A DNA stretch of 64,000 nucleotides from Phytomonas francai (GCA_001766655.1 MJCC01000022.1:149633-213632); one strand, 5' to 3'; shown: positions 40,767 through 50,761, counted from the stretch's first letter. Notes: generated by a model from the sequence alone, not told the origin. Numbers and translations are program-made.

Positions 40767-41147
40767 TTATAAAAGCCTTTCAATCTCCAGTTTTACTTGC
40801 TGAACTGAAGAAGCAAATGGACTGTTGTCGTTCTGAAGAATTGCCAAAGCTACGACATTGCGCGACACCTGTGCTGCGCGGCCCAATGCGGTTTTCGATG
40901 GCACAAACACGTACGGCACATTTTTGTCTTCACAAAGGAGTGGAAGATGCAACAAAATTTCAATCGGATTAGTGTCACCTGCAAGTACAATCAGATCAGC
41001 TATGCCACGATTCAGTGCTTTTGTAGCCTCATTTGCACCCTTTTTAAGCATCTTGAGTTTGCTTGCCTCCTGAACAAGATCGAGGATCGTTTGGCTAAGG
41101 CGGTCTTCTGCTAGAGGAAAAGCCTTCTCACTGATTTCACCGGGCAT
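40767..41147 (-). CDS. SNU13: SNU13 / 15.5K (NHP2L1) RNA-binding protein
   Basis: L7Ae-family kink-turn binding protein of 126 residues, shared by box C/D snoRNPs and the U4/U6.U5 spliceosome. The family signature is intact: LKKGANEATKALNRGIADLI (RNA-binding helix), VLAGDTNPIEILLHLPLLCE, PYVFVPSKTALGRAAQVSRN, and the C-terminal LEIERLL. Length matches yeast Snu13 (126). Works with NOP58, encoded in the same unit. Nucleolar and nucleoplasmic. Confidence 0.97.
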   Translation of the reverse strand: MPGEISEKAFPLAEDRLSQTILDLVQEASKLKMLKKGANEATKALNRGIADLIVLAGDTNPIEILLHLPLLCEDKNVPYVFVPSKTALGRAAQVSRNVVALAILQNDNSPFASSVQQVKLEIERLL

Positions 41148-41801
41148 TTTTCACTGGGAAAAAATATTAATGCTTGAAAGAATTGTTATTCGCAAATTTT
41201 AAATATCTCGAAATCTAAACTCTTCAATGCGTGTAGTTCAGTATAAAGAGAAGAGGTAATTCAGATCAAGTCTAAGCAGTGAAAATAAAACAAAGTAATC
41301 ATCATGAATATTACAATAGGTCCCACATTCTTTTTTTCGTAAATATATACATATATACATACTCAATGCAACTAACAATGACCTCAGTAGTAGCAGAGGC
41401 CTTGTTTAGTCTTTTAGGAAAGGAAAAAAGGTGTTTATAATGCCATCTATCATAATTCTACATGGGTGAATTGAGATGGCATAAATCTACGCTAAAAAAA
41501 TTAGTTATTAAAGGGAAATAGACAAAAGAAACAAGCACCCCACACCCTGAACAAGTCTACATAAAAAAAGGCCGCGAAATAAATGAAGAAATTACCCTTA
41601 TACGATAAGGAAAAGTATTAAAATTCATTATCTTTTCTCGAAAAAACTAAAAAACAATACACAGCGTAAAAATTAATATATATATATATATATAAGGTTA
41701 TTGAAAGAAATCAGTTATACAGATAATAGTAGACAAAAAGAGGCAAGAAATTTGTTAAAGACAAAATTTTAAAAGCAAGCTCTAGAGTAAAAATACATGG
41801 A
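41148..41801. other. Intergenic region SNU13 / PDEB
   Basis: AT-rich with (TA)n at 41675-41694; no gene seen. Contains the PDEB 3' UTR. Confidence 0.55.
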
Positions 41802-44570
41802 TCACTTTGTCTCCAGAAGGGTTTTCCACGACTCACGGTTGCTGTTGATGCGGTCTACGCACCATTGCATATCATGGCATAGGATCGACACAAGGGTAGT
41901 GAAAAACTTGGCCGACACAAAATCGATAAAGCCAATCTGCCCCTTGGCTAGCTCAGTGTTCAGAGAGCGATTGAACATAGGAAGCACCTCCACACCCTTT
42001 TCTTTCTCCATGTCGCCCTGGCGGTAAAACTCCTCAGTCACCGCCATCGCCCACAACCGAGAGATCTCAAACGGTTTTGTAACGTTTGATATGTCAGCGG
42101 CCTTCATTAACATTTCCATTAGCCTCCGACGCTGCCGCTGGTCGTCACGGTTAAAGCCGTTTGACAGCAGACTCACGAATTGGTTCACCTCCTCGCCATG
42201 TTTGGCCATGTCAGTTGCTAACACGCAGTCGATCATGGAACGATACGCGAGGTTTAAATCATCCGGTTGAAGACCCTCAAAGACATCACACTCGGGGTTG
42301 GAGAGGATCTCCACGGCGAGATTGCAGTGGTGTACTTCCAACACAGATGTGTTGCCGCTGGCGCTCGACAAAATACCGAGTGGTGACTCTGTCTTGAGGT
42401 AGAAACTATTGTTAAGACCCATATGATCGAGGTCATGAACCAATGTGGTGAGAAGGAGCACAAAACACTCTAGCTCCGTCAGAAATTCGCACGCACGACC
42501 CGCGTACAAGTATGTGTGCATTGTCTGACATGCATCCACAACGTGGAAGAAGTTATGGTAGGGAACGTTTCGGTATTTCCTGCGGGACTGCAAAATGAAG
42601 TTCAGCAGGGTCTCATCGCGGCAGTTAAATTTCTGTGGCAGCCCAGTACTCATAATGAGCTTGTACGCAACGAAGGCAGCCGCGTTCAAGGGGTTTGTGG
42701 CCGCTTCACGTACTGCAAAGAGGTTAAAATCAATCGAAGCGAGGTCGTAATTGTGCACAGCCACCTCCTCCAGTACAAGCGCACGTTCCTCAATAGTAAT
42801 GGAGAGCAGGCCGACCTTCTCAACCTCGATTGGCATGTCAGAGCGCAATGCATTCAATTTCACAGCCTCACGGCCCGCATTCACAGCAAACGCTAGCAAA
42901 TGCGAGTTGTTGATGGAGATGCCCGCAAAGAGGGAAAATATCTTGAAGGTGTTTCGATCTTCCTCAAAGAAAGACGTAACCTGTCCATCCTCAGCTAGCT
43001 TGTTGACTAGCTGCACCACTGCGAGTACCTCGCCATTGAGGATGATAGGCTCGCAGAGTATGGATCTCGTGCGGTACCCAAGTTTCTTATCCACAGCACG
43101 GTTGAAACGGTTATCGCGGTACGCATCTGCGATATTCTCACCTATACCTGTCGCTGCCACCTTGCCTGCGATACCCTGCCCCATCGAAAAGCGGATCTCG
43201 CCGCCGCTCACGTTGTCTGCGATATTGCTGTACAGTTCATTGCGCTCCTTGTCTAGTAGAAACATGGAGGAGCGATCCGCACTCAACAACTTCTTCGCAC
43301 CGTGTAGCACGTGTCTCACAATGCTGTTTACGTCACGAATATCCGTGTTCGACAGAAGCGTCACAACATCGAGGACGGCCTCAGCCTTCTTCTTCTCTTT
43401 CAGCAGGTTCTCATTGGTGCGACAGTTGCGCAGCGAGGCGGCCGCAAACATAGAAAACATCTTAAACAACTCTTCGTCGCGCTGTCCGAAGGTACGATGT
43501 AAATGTAGTCCACTGTCCGTCACAAAATCCAACTTATTTATGAGCTGCGCCACAGCCACAATGCATCCTTCATGCATGATTGGTAGGCAAAGAATCGTTT
43601 TGGTGTGGTATCCAGTCGATTTGTCAACCTGACGATTGAAACGATTGTCTTTATATGCATCTGGGATGTTGACAATGTTTCCGGTGCGTGCAACGTATCC
43701 AGCGATACCAGCATCGGCTGGCATGCCCACAATACTCCCGTCTTCAAAGTGGGCCTCAAGGGTGCTATCTTCCTTCACTAGAAACACGCTGCAGCGATCA
43801 CTCTCAGTCAGCTCCTTCGCTGTGCTCATGATTGACTGTACTAGCACAGTTTCATTCAGAGTGTCGCGGGCGAGGCGCGTTGCCATGGCCACCATCGCCT
43901 CGGCCTTTTGGGCTTCCCAATGTAATCGACTCACACGGATAGCATTGCGGAGCGCAACAGCAGCGATGCGTAGCGTGGACGCCATGGACGGAATATCGAT
44001 ACCCTTCAGACCGCCCCCAGGGGATTCAATGCACCCAACCAAAGTGCCATCAACAATCAGCGGTATGTACATAGCGTTACCATGCTCATATGGGCTCATT
44101 ATGCTGGCGCTCTTACCCACCGCGGTAGTATCATTCAGCGGGGCGGCACTGTGACTAATGGGGTCACAGAGTAACGCATCATCGGCATTGACGTAATAAG
44201 TTCGCGACCCCACACCCAGCCTTGCAGAAACCTCAGTATTTATTACTTTCATGGTCTCCTCCATGGTTGCAGAAATGTTAAAAACATTCTCGATAAATTG
44301 GATCGTGTCGGACAGCATCGATGCAGGTTCAAGAGTCTTTGGAAAAGTGTTGAGGACTTCTGTGGTTGTATTTTCTCTTGTAATCGGAGAGGTCAGCCCA
44401 CATTGCATGGCCCTCATTTTGCCCTGCACACGCCCGAAAGCGCTTTCTTCCATTTCATTCAGCTGGATTTTACATCGTTGGTATCGATCAAGAATGGTTT
44501 CACAAAGCTTAAACGCTTCAATTAAATGATTACTCCCAGGCATTATAACACCTCGCTTGTTGGTAGTCAT
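41802..44570 (-). CDS. PDEB: cAMP-specific phosphodiesterase PDEB (double GAF)
   Basis: Hydrolyses cAMP; in trypanosomes PDEB enzymes sit along the flagellum. It has 922 residues from the ATG at 44570 (MTTNKRGVIMPGSN). The longer frame to 44666 begins with GTG and is cut off by a splice acceptor at 44584. Two GAF domains each carry the cyclic-nucleotide NKFDE-like signature: GAF-A PDAYKDNRFNRQVDKSTGYH and GAF-B ADAYRDNRFNRAVDKKLGYR. The catalytic domain has YHNFFHVVDACQTMHTYLY (near residue 670), VHDLDHMGLNN (near 712) and the second metal Asp in MKAADISNVTKPFEIS (near 825). Complete and apparently active. A fragment of a second copy lies just upstream. Confidence 0.97.
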   Translation of the reverse strand: MTTNKRGVIMPGSNHLIEAFKLCETILDRYQRCKIQLNEMEESAFGRVQGKMRAMQCGLTSPITRENTTTEVLNTFPKTLEPASMLSDTIQFIENVFNISATMEETMKVINTEVSARLGVGSRTYYVNADDALLCDPISHSAAPLNDTTAVGKSASIMSPYEHGNAMYIPLIVDGTLVGCIESPGGGLKGIDIPSMASTLRIAAVALRNAIRVSRLHWEAQKAEAMVAMATRLARDTLNETVLVQSIMSTAKELTESDRCSVFLVKEDSTLEAHFEDGSIVGMPADAGIAGYVARTGNIVNIPDAYKDNRFNRQVDKSTGYHTKTILCLPIMHEGCIVAVAQLINKLDFVTDSGLHLHRTFGQRDEELFKMFSMFAAASLRNCRTNENLLKEKKKAEAVLDVVTLLSNTDIRDVNSIVRHVLHGAKKLLSADRSSMFLLDKERNELYSNIADNVSGGEIRFSMGQGIAGKVAATGIGENIADAYRDNRFNRAVDKKLGYRTRSILCEPIILNGEVLAVVQLVNKLAEDGQVTSFFEEDRNTFKIFSLFAGISINNSHLLAFAVNAGREAVKLNALRSDMPIEVEKVGLLSITIEERALVLEEVAVHNYDLASIDFNLFAVREAATNPLNAAAFVAYKLIMSTGLPQKFNCRDETLLNFILQSRRKYRNVPYHNFFHVVDACQTMHTYLYAGRACEFLTELECFVLLLTTLVHDLDHMGLNNSFYLKTESPLGILSSASGNTSVLEVHHCNLAVEILSNPECDVFEGLQPDDLNLAYRSMIDCVLATDMAKHGEEVNQFVSLLSNGFNRDDQRQRRRLMEMLMKAADISNVTKPFEISRLWAMAVTEEFYRQGDMEKEKGVEVLPMFNRSLNTELAKGQIGFIDFVSAKFFTTLVSILCHDMQWCVDRINSNRESWKTLLETK

Positions 44571-44969
44571 TATGGCTTTTTCACTGCAAGGGGGGAAGAG
44601 TGAAGCAATGGGACAGTACGCTAGTGAGAAAAGAAGTAACTTAAGAATCAGAATATAAAATGGCACAGGTTCAGGAAAATAAATATTCCAAAAAGATTTT
44701 TTTTGGAATAGCTACGCCACATTTGTGGCTCTACCCTTTTTAAAGGAGACTGTTCATTTAACGAATCAACATATAAAACTCGTTGATCAGGATCATATCT
44801 TTAAATCAAGCTACAAAGTTTCAAAATTACATAAACATATAATACATGTTCACAAAAGTAGTATGATAGTATAGAAACAAGAGTTATGACACACACTTAG
44901 GTACAGCAGTGTCTCAATTATCCATGCGAGCCATTCTGTTGGTGATGACACAGTGAGCGTTGTTTCAGG
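44571..44969. other. Intergenic region between full PDEB and PDEB fragment
   Basis: PDEB 5' UTR with its acceptor, then AT-rich DNA unrelated by eye to the sequence downstream of the full PDEB stop. Confidence 0.5.
44584..44605 (-). promoter_or_regulatory. Trans-splice acceptor of PDEB
   Basis: Minus strand has CTTCACTCTTCCCCCCTTGC followed by AG, ending 13 bases before the ATG at 44570. This supports that start and gives a very short 5' UTR. Confidence 0.65.
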
Positions 44970-45212
44970 TCACTTTGTCTCCAGAAGGGTTTTCCACGAC
45001 TCACGGTTGCTGTTGATGCGGTCTACGCACCATTGCATATCATGGCATAGAGTTGACACAAGGATAGTGAAAAACTTGGCCGACACAAAATCGATAAAGC
45101 CAATCTGCCCCTTGGCTAGCTCAGTGTTCAGAGAGCGATTGAACATAGGAAGCACCTCCACACCCTTTTCTTTCTCCATGTCGCCCTGGCGGTAAAACTC
45201 CTCAGTCACCGC
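44970..45212 (-). pseudogene. 3'-terminal fragment of a second PDEB gene
   Basis: 243 bases nearly identical to 41802-42044, the last 81 codons of PDEB including the stop; I count four base differences, giving two amino-acid changes (LVSI to LVST, FFTT to FFTI). Homology stops abruptly at 45212/45213, after codon-in-phase CACCGC. The fragment lacks both GAF domains and all metal-binding residues, so it cannot be a phosphodiesterase. PDEB1 and PDEB2 are tandem or nearby paralogues in other trypanosomatids, so this is most simply the remains of the second gene. An internal ATG at 45209 leaves a 79-residue frame, probably not translated. Confidence 0.85.
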
Positions 45213-46027
45213 TATTTTGTGTTCAAAGCCTTCCTGAGGTACAGGACTATAGATTAACTAATTATGGATTGTATGCATTTCTAAAGGGGTATTTTATGTT
45301 TTATTTCAGTAATACATAATTTTATTCTTTTTGATGACCTAAAAACTATATATACTGTATACTATATGAAAAGTTGAGCAACATAGCAAATATAGTTCTG
45401 CTTTCGCTGTAGATATGAAACATATTTGCTATCAAATATCATATATATTTCCACGATTTATAATTTATTTATTTGTATAATTCATAATACGTCTCTTCAT
45501 TTGTCAGCTTCAAGGTGAGGGATGAGTAATTTACTCGAAGTAGTGACCCCAAAAGGTACACATGTCAATGACCCAATGATTGGGGTTTGAAAATGGAATG
45601 CTATCTCTGATAAATTGCGCTTTATGGACCATATTTGAATAAGAATAAATTACCCAAATCCCAGAATGACCCTTGTGATTTATCGTAATCAGTGGACAGA
45701 GTATCAAGGCTGCGCAAGAATCTCTCCTATTGATTCGCTTTTTGTATGCCTGCTGTATCGCTAAGTCAACAGAAGTAATAGATACGTTTATCCCTCTTCA
45801 GTTTAAAAAGAACTGAGGATTGATTGAATGAAAAAATAATGAATATAAGTGAATTATCAAGCCGTATAGCATACGGTTTACGTTATTCTGGTCTCTTCAT
45901 TTGCTACTTTTCTAGGGAAGGCAGTATTAATTTATTGCATAGGCGATAATTTCAGCTCTATAAGTTCTATTTTAAAGTATAACTACGTAAAGGAAGGTTC
46001 TATACACAGATAGACTCGTGCTAATGG
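45213..46027. other. Intergenic region PDEB fragment / HMG-box-like gene
   Basis: AT-rich; no PDEB-like or other coding sequence visible beyond the breakpoint at 45213. Confidence 0.55.
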
Positions 46028-47929
46028 CTAGCAAGTCGTTTTTTTAAGTAATCTCACACCAGAATTTCCCCCAAGAGCAGGGAAAATATGAGGAAACGCA
46101 CTTACAAATTCTTGTTCGGTTGGTTTATGTTTATGCTTGAAAATTATAGAATGATTAGGATCCAACATGACGTCGTCTTGAACCCTAGCACTCCTCAAGA
46201 TTCTGCGAGCACTTGACTTTTTAGACAGGCGATTGTCTATGTTCACCCCTTTGGATAAGCTGGAAGGGTGTTCTTGAACAGACACAGTAGATTCATGCTC
46301 TATACCTTGAGGAAGTAAATCAAGGCTATCCCAATTTTCAGCATCATCATCCAGCATGTGCATGAGATCATCAGTGGGAAAGTTGTCTTGATCTTCAGTG
46401 TACCTCAGATCTTGTTTTCTTTTCTGATCTGATTTATTGTTACTCGAAACAAATTCTTTTATTTGATCGTAATGACTTTCTGTATCAAGTACTTCACGAT
46501 ATTTTATCGAGGGTTTCCTTCTATTACGCGCCTTCACGTCAGTGGCATTGGCTATATGATTTTCATCACTAGTCAAGGAAGTCGGCTCGATACCAAGTTT
46601 TTCTGCATTTGACTCAGTTGTTGGCTGATGATTCTCCAGCATAACGTGCGATTTTGATTGTTTAGAGGTGAACCCCATTAACAAAGGTATTTTTGACAGC
46701 TTTGCACCTAGCTGTAAGCGCGTTAGGAAAATCATATTGCCTTGTTTATTTGGTTCCTCCACAGCTGAAGCTTCATGAGTCACTAACTCCCTCCGCATAT
46801 TTTTCACGTTATACATCTCTAATTTCTTTTGATTCTCCTTGGGTCGAAGCACTGCTGCCCTATCTAAAATATCATCATAGACGGATTGACATTGACGGGT
46901 CTCTGCGAGTCGTGTGGCCACATCTACTTCATCAAAACCCTTGTGGATACTATAGGATTGAGGAGGTACAACCATATCCTCTGGTGTTCTGCTGTAAATA
47001 AAAGTACTGCAGTCAGAACTTCGACATTCCCTTGCACGAGCAAGAATACGGCGTACCTTGAAGTAGGCCGGGTCGTGACACCGTTCTTCCGCCAACATGC
47101 TGCGAAAAACAGCAGTATCGACGTTCGATGCAGCCACCCTTCTCACAATAATTTGTCTAAATTGCGCGAAAAGAATGAGAATGTTGAAGCGCTCCTCATC
47201 AAAACCTGCACAGTTTCTCACACAAAACATCTCAAATGAAGGTGACTCTTCTTTCGAAATAGGGTTGAACAACGCTTTTACTTGCTCTTCAAGTGAGTTG
47301 AACTTTGCTTTTAGATCTGAGTCTCCACTCTGGGAGATGTGATAGCCTGAAAGAAGGCGGCAGATAGAGATATACAGTATTTGACGAGTTGGTGCCACCG
47401 CATGTTGCATTTCCGTAAACGACGAGAAGTAACGCATGCTGGGAAACATCATTCTGTGAAAACAAGAAACATGCCTGCATAAGGTCTTTTTAACAACTGG
47501 GTTCGTCATTTCGACATTCAGTTTTCTCATTAGCTTTTGAAGGTCTGATGTTGAAAGCGCGCGCGCTGTGCGGGACGCAAGCAGGGATACGAAACGTTCA
47601 TCACCAGCATTCAGAAGTGCTTTATCCTGTGCAAGCACCTGCATAACCATATTGAAGCTACTGTATTTTTTTGAGAAATCCCTAGGGGTTATGAGTTGCT
47701 CAACAAACGCTCGATGGTTGTATTTGATTCGCTCAGTCTTGGGAAGCTTACGCCAGAGAGATGACATAATCTTCATATTCTTCTTAGACCCCTCGTAAAG
47801 AGTTTTAGCCTTTAGCAAGCGGTGTTTTTGTTGGGTTTCACGCACAAAGACGTTAAAACCGGTCATCTTGAAACGCCGCTGAGTGTGAATACTGGAGAGC
47901 CATATTCTGGAAGAAGAGTGATGCAGCAT
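46028..47929 (-). CDS. Mitochondrial HMG-box-like protein, hypothetical
   Basis: 633 residues. The N-terminus MLHHSSSRIWLSSIHTQRRF is a good mitochondrial presequence. It is followed at once by an HMG-box-like segment (about 23-75): FNVFVRETQQKHRLLKAKTL, then MSSLWRKLPKTERIKYNHRA, with the aromatic/Pro pattern of the box. Kinetoplast-associated proteins and mitochondrial transcription factors have this build, so DNA packaging in the kinetoplast is plausible. The middle (100-380) is helical and unassigned; the C-terminal third is polar with acidic and basic clusters (RKRKQDLR, HMLDDDAENWDS), ending KHKHKPTEQEFVSAFPHIFP. Family and role are inference. Confidence 0.7.
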   Translation of the reverse strand: MLHHSSSRIWLSSIHTQRRFKMTGFNVFVRETQQKHRLLKAKTLYEGSKKNMKIMSSLWRKLPKTERIKYNHRAFVEQLITPRDFSKKYSSFNMVMQVLAQDKALLNAGDERFVSLLASRTARALSTSDLQKLMRKLNVEMTNPVVKKTLCRHVSCFHRMMFPSMRYFSSFTEMQHAVAPTRQILYISICRLLSGYHISQSGDSDLKAKFNSLEEQVKALFNPISKEESPSFEMFCVRNCAGFDEERFNILILFAQFRQIIVRRVAASNVDTAVFRSMLAEERCHDPAYFKVRRILARARECRSSDCSTFIYSRTPEDMVVPPQSYSIHKGFDEVDVATRLAETRQCQSVYDDILDRAAVLRPKENQKKLEMYNVKNMRRELVTHEASAVEEPNKQGNMIFLTRLQLGAKLSKIPLLMGFTSKQSKSHVMLENHQPTTESNAEKLGIEPTSLTSDENHIANATDVKARNRRKPSIKYREVLDTESHYDQIKEFVSSNNKSDQKRKQDLRYTEDQDNFPTDDLMHMLDDDAENWDSLDLLPQGIEHESTVSVQEHPSSLSKGVNIDNRLSKKSSARRILRSARVQDDVMLDPNHSIIFKHKHKPTEQEFVSAFPHIFPALGGNSGVRLLKKTTC

Positions 47930-48270
47930 TTTTATTTTTTCACAGCTTTTTGAGAATATTCTATGTAAAATAATCTATAAGGTTGATTTAATGCAGAAGT
48001 AGTGGTATCTGTGTCTATGTGTGTGTGTGTGGGGGGGGGGGGGGGGGGGGAGAGAGAGAGAGAAAAAAAAATCACGGAAAGGTAAAAACTGCATCATTCA
48101 GAAGTACGGCTACAGAAGGGTAAATTCCGCACGATTTACGTTCTTAAAAAAAAAAATTGTGTATGTGCACATATATACAAGCAGTCTCTTTTTTCCAGAG
48201 TTCTTTTCCGGCTGTATGCACTTACAGAAGCTCAGCTTTTAAGAACTAAAGAGTCTTCACAACTCTTTGT
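47930..48270. other. Intergenic region HMG-box-like / 272-residue protein gene
   Basis: Contains the GT-G20-AG microsatellite described separately; nothing else recognisable. Confidence 0.55.
48015..48068 (-). promoter_or_regulatory. Trans-splice signal of the HMG-box-like gene, built from a microsatellite
   Basis: Plus strand is (GT)n, then exactly 20 G (48031-48050), then (AG)6 and a run of A. On the mRNA strand this is a T/CT/C pyrimidine tract, followed by ACACAC and the first AG at 48016-48015, about 86 bases before the ATG at 47929. Confidence 0.5.
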
Positions 48271-49089
48271 TTATGGCCTTTCCCAGCCGAACATGTGCAT
48301 TGTGAGAAAATGAGCAGCATACCACAAACGCCCCGCTAATGTTGATCGCTCCATGATAATGCCCTGGCAATGGTAGGACTGACGCATGTTCCTCGACACA
48401 CCAAATGAAGGCCTCACGGAAAGATGAGTTTTATATATAATCTTGTCCGACTTCGTCTGGGTGATAATTTTGAACGGGTTCCATGTAAAAAATCGATTGT
48501 TTAGAACTAGAGATGTAACTATACTTTCATCATCCCTTTCTTCTCGCCACGAAGAGGACTCAAATGCTTTAGTAAGGACTTCTTGTAAAAGAAGAGAGCA
48601 TACCACATGTCTTACCTTTTCTGAAACCCATATCATACAATTTCGGTCGCATATCTTGCAGTCTTCGTCACACATAACGTCGTAAAAAACATCAGGGCAA
48701 CGAACCATGCGTGCGACACAACCCATGTCGCTATTTATCGCAGATATCGAATTCCAATAGTTGATTGCAGGGCAGGGAGATGCCGATCGCAAACCAACGT
48801 CGTGCCAAACTAGTCCAAAATAAACTGGAAAACGATTGCGAACGAAAAAGGATCTGGAACATTTGTTTCGAAATGGATAACTGGCAGCAAAGGCTACGAG
48901 AAAGTAAAAGTCTGCGTAGCGGTAATTTATTTCGTCTAAACAGTTTTCCGTTATCTTCCAATCTATGACCCCAATATCCATCTTCGAATATATATCCTCT
49001 TCATTAATAATGCGGAGAAGCGTGAAGAAATCTCTTTCTAGTTCCTGCTCCTTTGCCCTAACTAAGGAACTAATATTTTGTGCCATCAT
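48271..49089 (-). CDS. Hypothetical protein with Cys cluster
   Basis: 272 residues, ATG at 49089 (a second ATG follows at once). No family recognised. Globular and aromatic-rich. A Cys-rich patch CDEDCKICDRNC (about 140-151) could bind a metal; nearby are CVARMVRCPDVF and VCSLLLQEVL. The C-terminus (RLWYAAHFLTMHMFGWERP) is hydrophobic but not a clear membrane helix. It sits in the unit between the Psf1 gene and the HMG-box-like gene. Confidence 0.65.
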   Translation of the reverse strand: MMAQNISSLVRAKEQELERDFFTLLRIINEEDIYSKMDIGVIDWKITENCLDEINYRYADFYFLVAFAASYPFRNKCSRSFFVRNRFPVYFGLVWHDVGLRSASPCPAINYWNSISAINSDMGCVARMVRCPDVFYDVMCDEDCKICDRNCMIWVSEKVRHVVCSLLLQEVLTKAFESSSWREERDDESIVTSLVLNNRFFTWNPFKIITQTKSDKIIYKTHLSVRPSFGVSRNMRQSYHCQGIIMERSTLAGRLWYAAHFLTMHMFGWERP

Positions 49090-49375
49090 TAATACACTTT
49101 CTAAAAAGCCTTAGAAATTTTTACGTTTGAAAATTATATAAAAAAAGAGTAATTATAGGGGGTGTCCTTGGTAATCGTTAAATAATGTACATTAAACACT
49201 ATTAATATCTAGATACAGCATCCAAGAACTCACAGACACCTTTGATAAGAAAAGCATCGTGTGAATCATGCATATGCAACGTTTATATGCCTGAATGAAA
49301 GAGTGGAGCTATTTTTTCCGAGATCAATACCCACTAATTCACTTGTAGAGAGTGAATCAGCCCAAGGCCATTCGC

Positions 49376-49972
49376 TCAATTTCTGACAATCTCTACAGCT
49401 TGTTGTTGAAGAAGTGCCTCCGCATCCTCGAAGCTCAGAAGCACTTGTTTGCCATAGTAAATGCTAATTGTATTTCCACTTACAGGAGAAACAAACACAT
49501 GGTTTTGAAGTCCGCGCACCTCCAGTTGCTGCGCTGAAGGTGGCCTCCATATAAAGGCTCGCAGATCAAGAGGGACCGCAAAAGAGGTCATATATTCAAC
49601 CATCACGTTGTCACATTCTTCAAGGAAGTGGGTTTCTGCTGGCGATAAGCAAGGTAGCAAAGAATTATCACGTGCAGACCACCATGCGCTAGTGATCTGC
49701 TTTTGGCGCCACAACAAATAGGCAAGCAGGCAGCGCTTGTCACGTAGATACTTAGCTTTATAGTAGCTCATCGAACTTGCGTAGTATGGCTGTGTCACAT
49801 CAGCATAAGGATTAGTCCGGATCGAGCAAACATGTTCATAGGATTCTTTTATAGATTCCACCACAGCTCGGACCCTCCGTTCATCTAGTGGCCCTATTTG
49901 ACCACCGCTAGCAATGAGTGCTTTTAATTCACTGATAAGTTCTGTCGATTCATCGACCTTAGTAAAGTGCAT
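49376..49972 (-). CDS. PSF1: GINS complex subunit Psf1 (GINS1)
   Basis: Subunit of GINS, part of the CMG replicative helicase with MCM2-7 and Cdc45. It has 198 residues, the usual length of Psf1. The defining helix is YLRDKRCLLAYLLWRQKQIT (compare the Psf1 pattern LRNxRCxxAYLYxR), followed by LSPAETHFLEECDNVMVEYM. The N-terminal helix KVDESTELISELKALIASG and the linker YYASSMSYYKAKYL are as in Psf1. The C-terminal B domain (LQNHVFVSPVSGNTISIYYG, LLSFEDAEALLQQQAVEIV) is complete. It clusters loosely with PCNA, MSH3, TOP2 and CAP-D2. Confidence 0.85.
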   Translation of the reverse strand: MHFTKVDESTELISELKALIASGGQIGPLDERRVRAVVESIKESYEHVCSIRTNPYADVTQPYYASSMSYYKAKYLRDKRCLLAYLLWRQKQITSAWWSARDNSLLPCLSPAETHFLEECDNVMVEYMTSFAVPLDLRAFIWRPPSAQQLEVRGLQNHVFVSPVSGNTISIYYGKQVLLSFEDAEALLQQQAVEIVRN

Positions 49973-50323
49973 GGTCTTGAAATCTACTTAATAAAAAAAA
50001 AGAATTTTTGATATACCCATAGACGCAGCAATAAGGGAAATAATTAAGGATCTACATCTTAGATGAAAAAAAGATTCAGAGAAGAATAGCAATAAAAAAC
50101 TTTGCAATTGACAAATGGCTATTTACATCAGTTCTATCAGACGATAGCGTGCACATGAAATGTGTATTTACCCCCCACGAAAAAAAAAGCCTTACATATT
50201 TATACCTTATAATATCCGTATTATATTTGACCTTTCTGATTCGCATATATATATATAGATATAAACTTTCTTCCTTTTTTGCCACCTAATGGTGCTTGTT
50301 AGATAATTATACTAATGTATATA

Positions 50324-50363
<40 letters not shown>

Positions 50364-50400
50364 CGATAGCCTTCTAGTAAACATTACAGATCATACATTT
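49973..50400. other. Intergenic region Psf1 / small hypothetical
   Basis: AT-rich with a long (TA)n at 50318-50363; no gene seen. Confidence 0.6.
50318..50363. repeat. (TA)n microsatellite
   Basis: About 22 TA units with a single ACA interruption near 50341. Confidence 0.95.
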
Positions 50401-50688
50401 TCATCGGATGGATTTGGGCTTACTTTGATGACTTGGAATATCAACTTGTTTTTTGTGACCTGAGCGTTCATGCTGAGATTCCTCATATTCACGGGCAATG
50501 GCTTCAGCCTTATCATAGGGAGGGACCTCATTGTCGTTATCCTCATCATGTGTAGGTTCCTTACCGTTCGGCATTATTATGATTTTTAAAGAAGTATTTG
50601 GATATAGAAACTTATTAGCTTGAGAAATAGTGACTCTTTTAGGTATGGTTATAAAGGGAAAATGCAATCGAATAAGAACGCTAAACAT
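50401..50688 (-). CDS. Small hypothetical hydrophilic protein
   Basis: 95 codons from the ATG at 50688, or 57 from the ATG at 50574 (MPNGKEPTHDEDNDNEVPPY). The first 38 residues look like UTR-encoded sequence, and a minus-strand T-rich tract with AG lies between the two ATGs, so I prefer the shorter form. That form is very hydrophilic, with a helix (DKAEAIAREYEESQHERSG) and basic end. No family recognised. Confidence 0.45.
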   Translation of the reverse strand: MFSVLIRLHFPFITIPKRVTISQANKFLYPNTSLKIIIMPNGKEPTHDEDNDNEVPPYDKAEAIAREYEESQHERSGHKKQVDIPSHQSKPKSIR

Positions 50689-50737
50689 GATTTAACTGCA
50701 ACCACGCATTTTTGGTTCTCGCACCATTAACATTCGA

Positions 50738-50761
50738 ATATATATATATATATATATATAT
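50738..50761. repeat. (TA)n microsatellite
   Basis: About 12 TA units in the presenilin 3' UTR. Confidence 0.95.
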
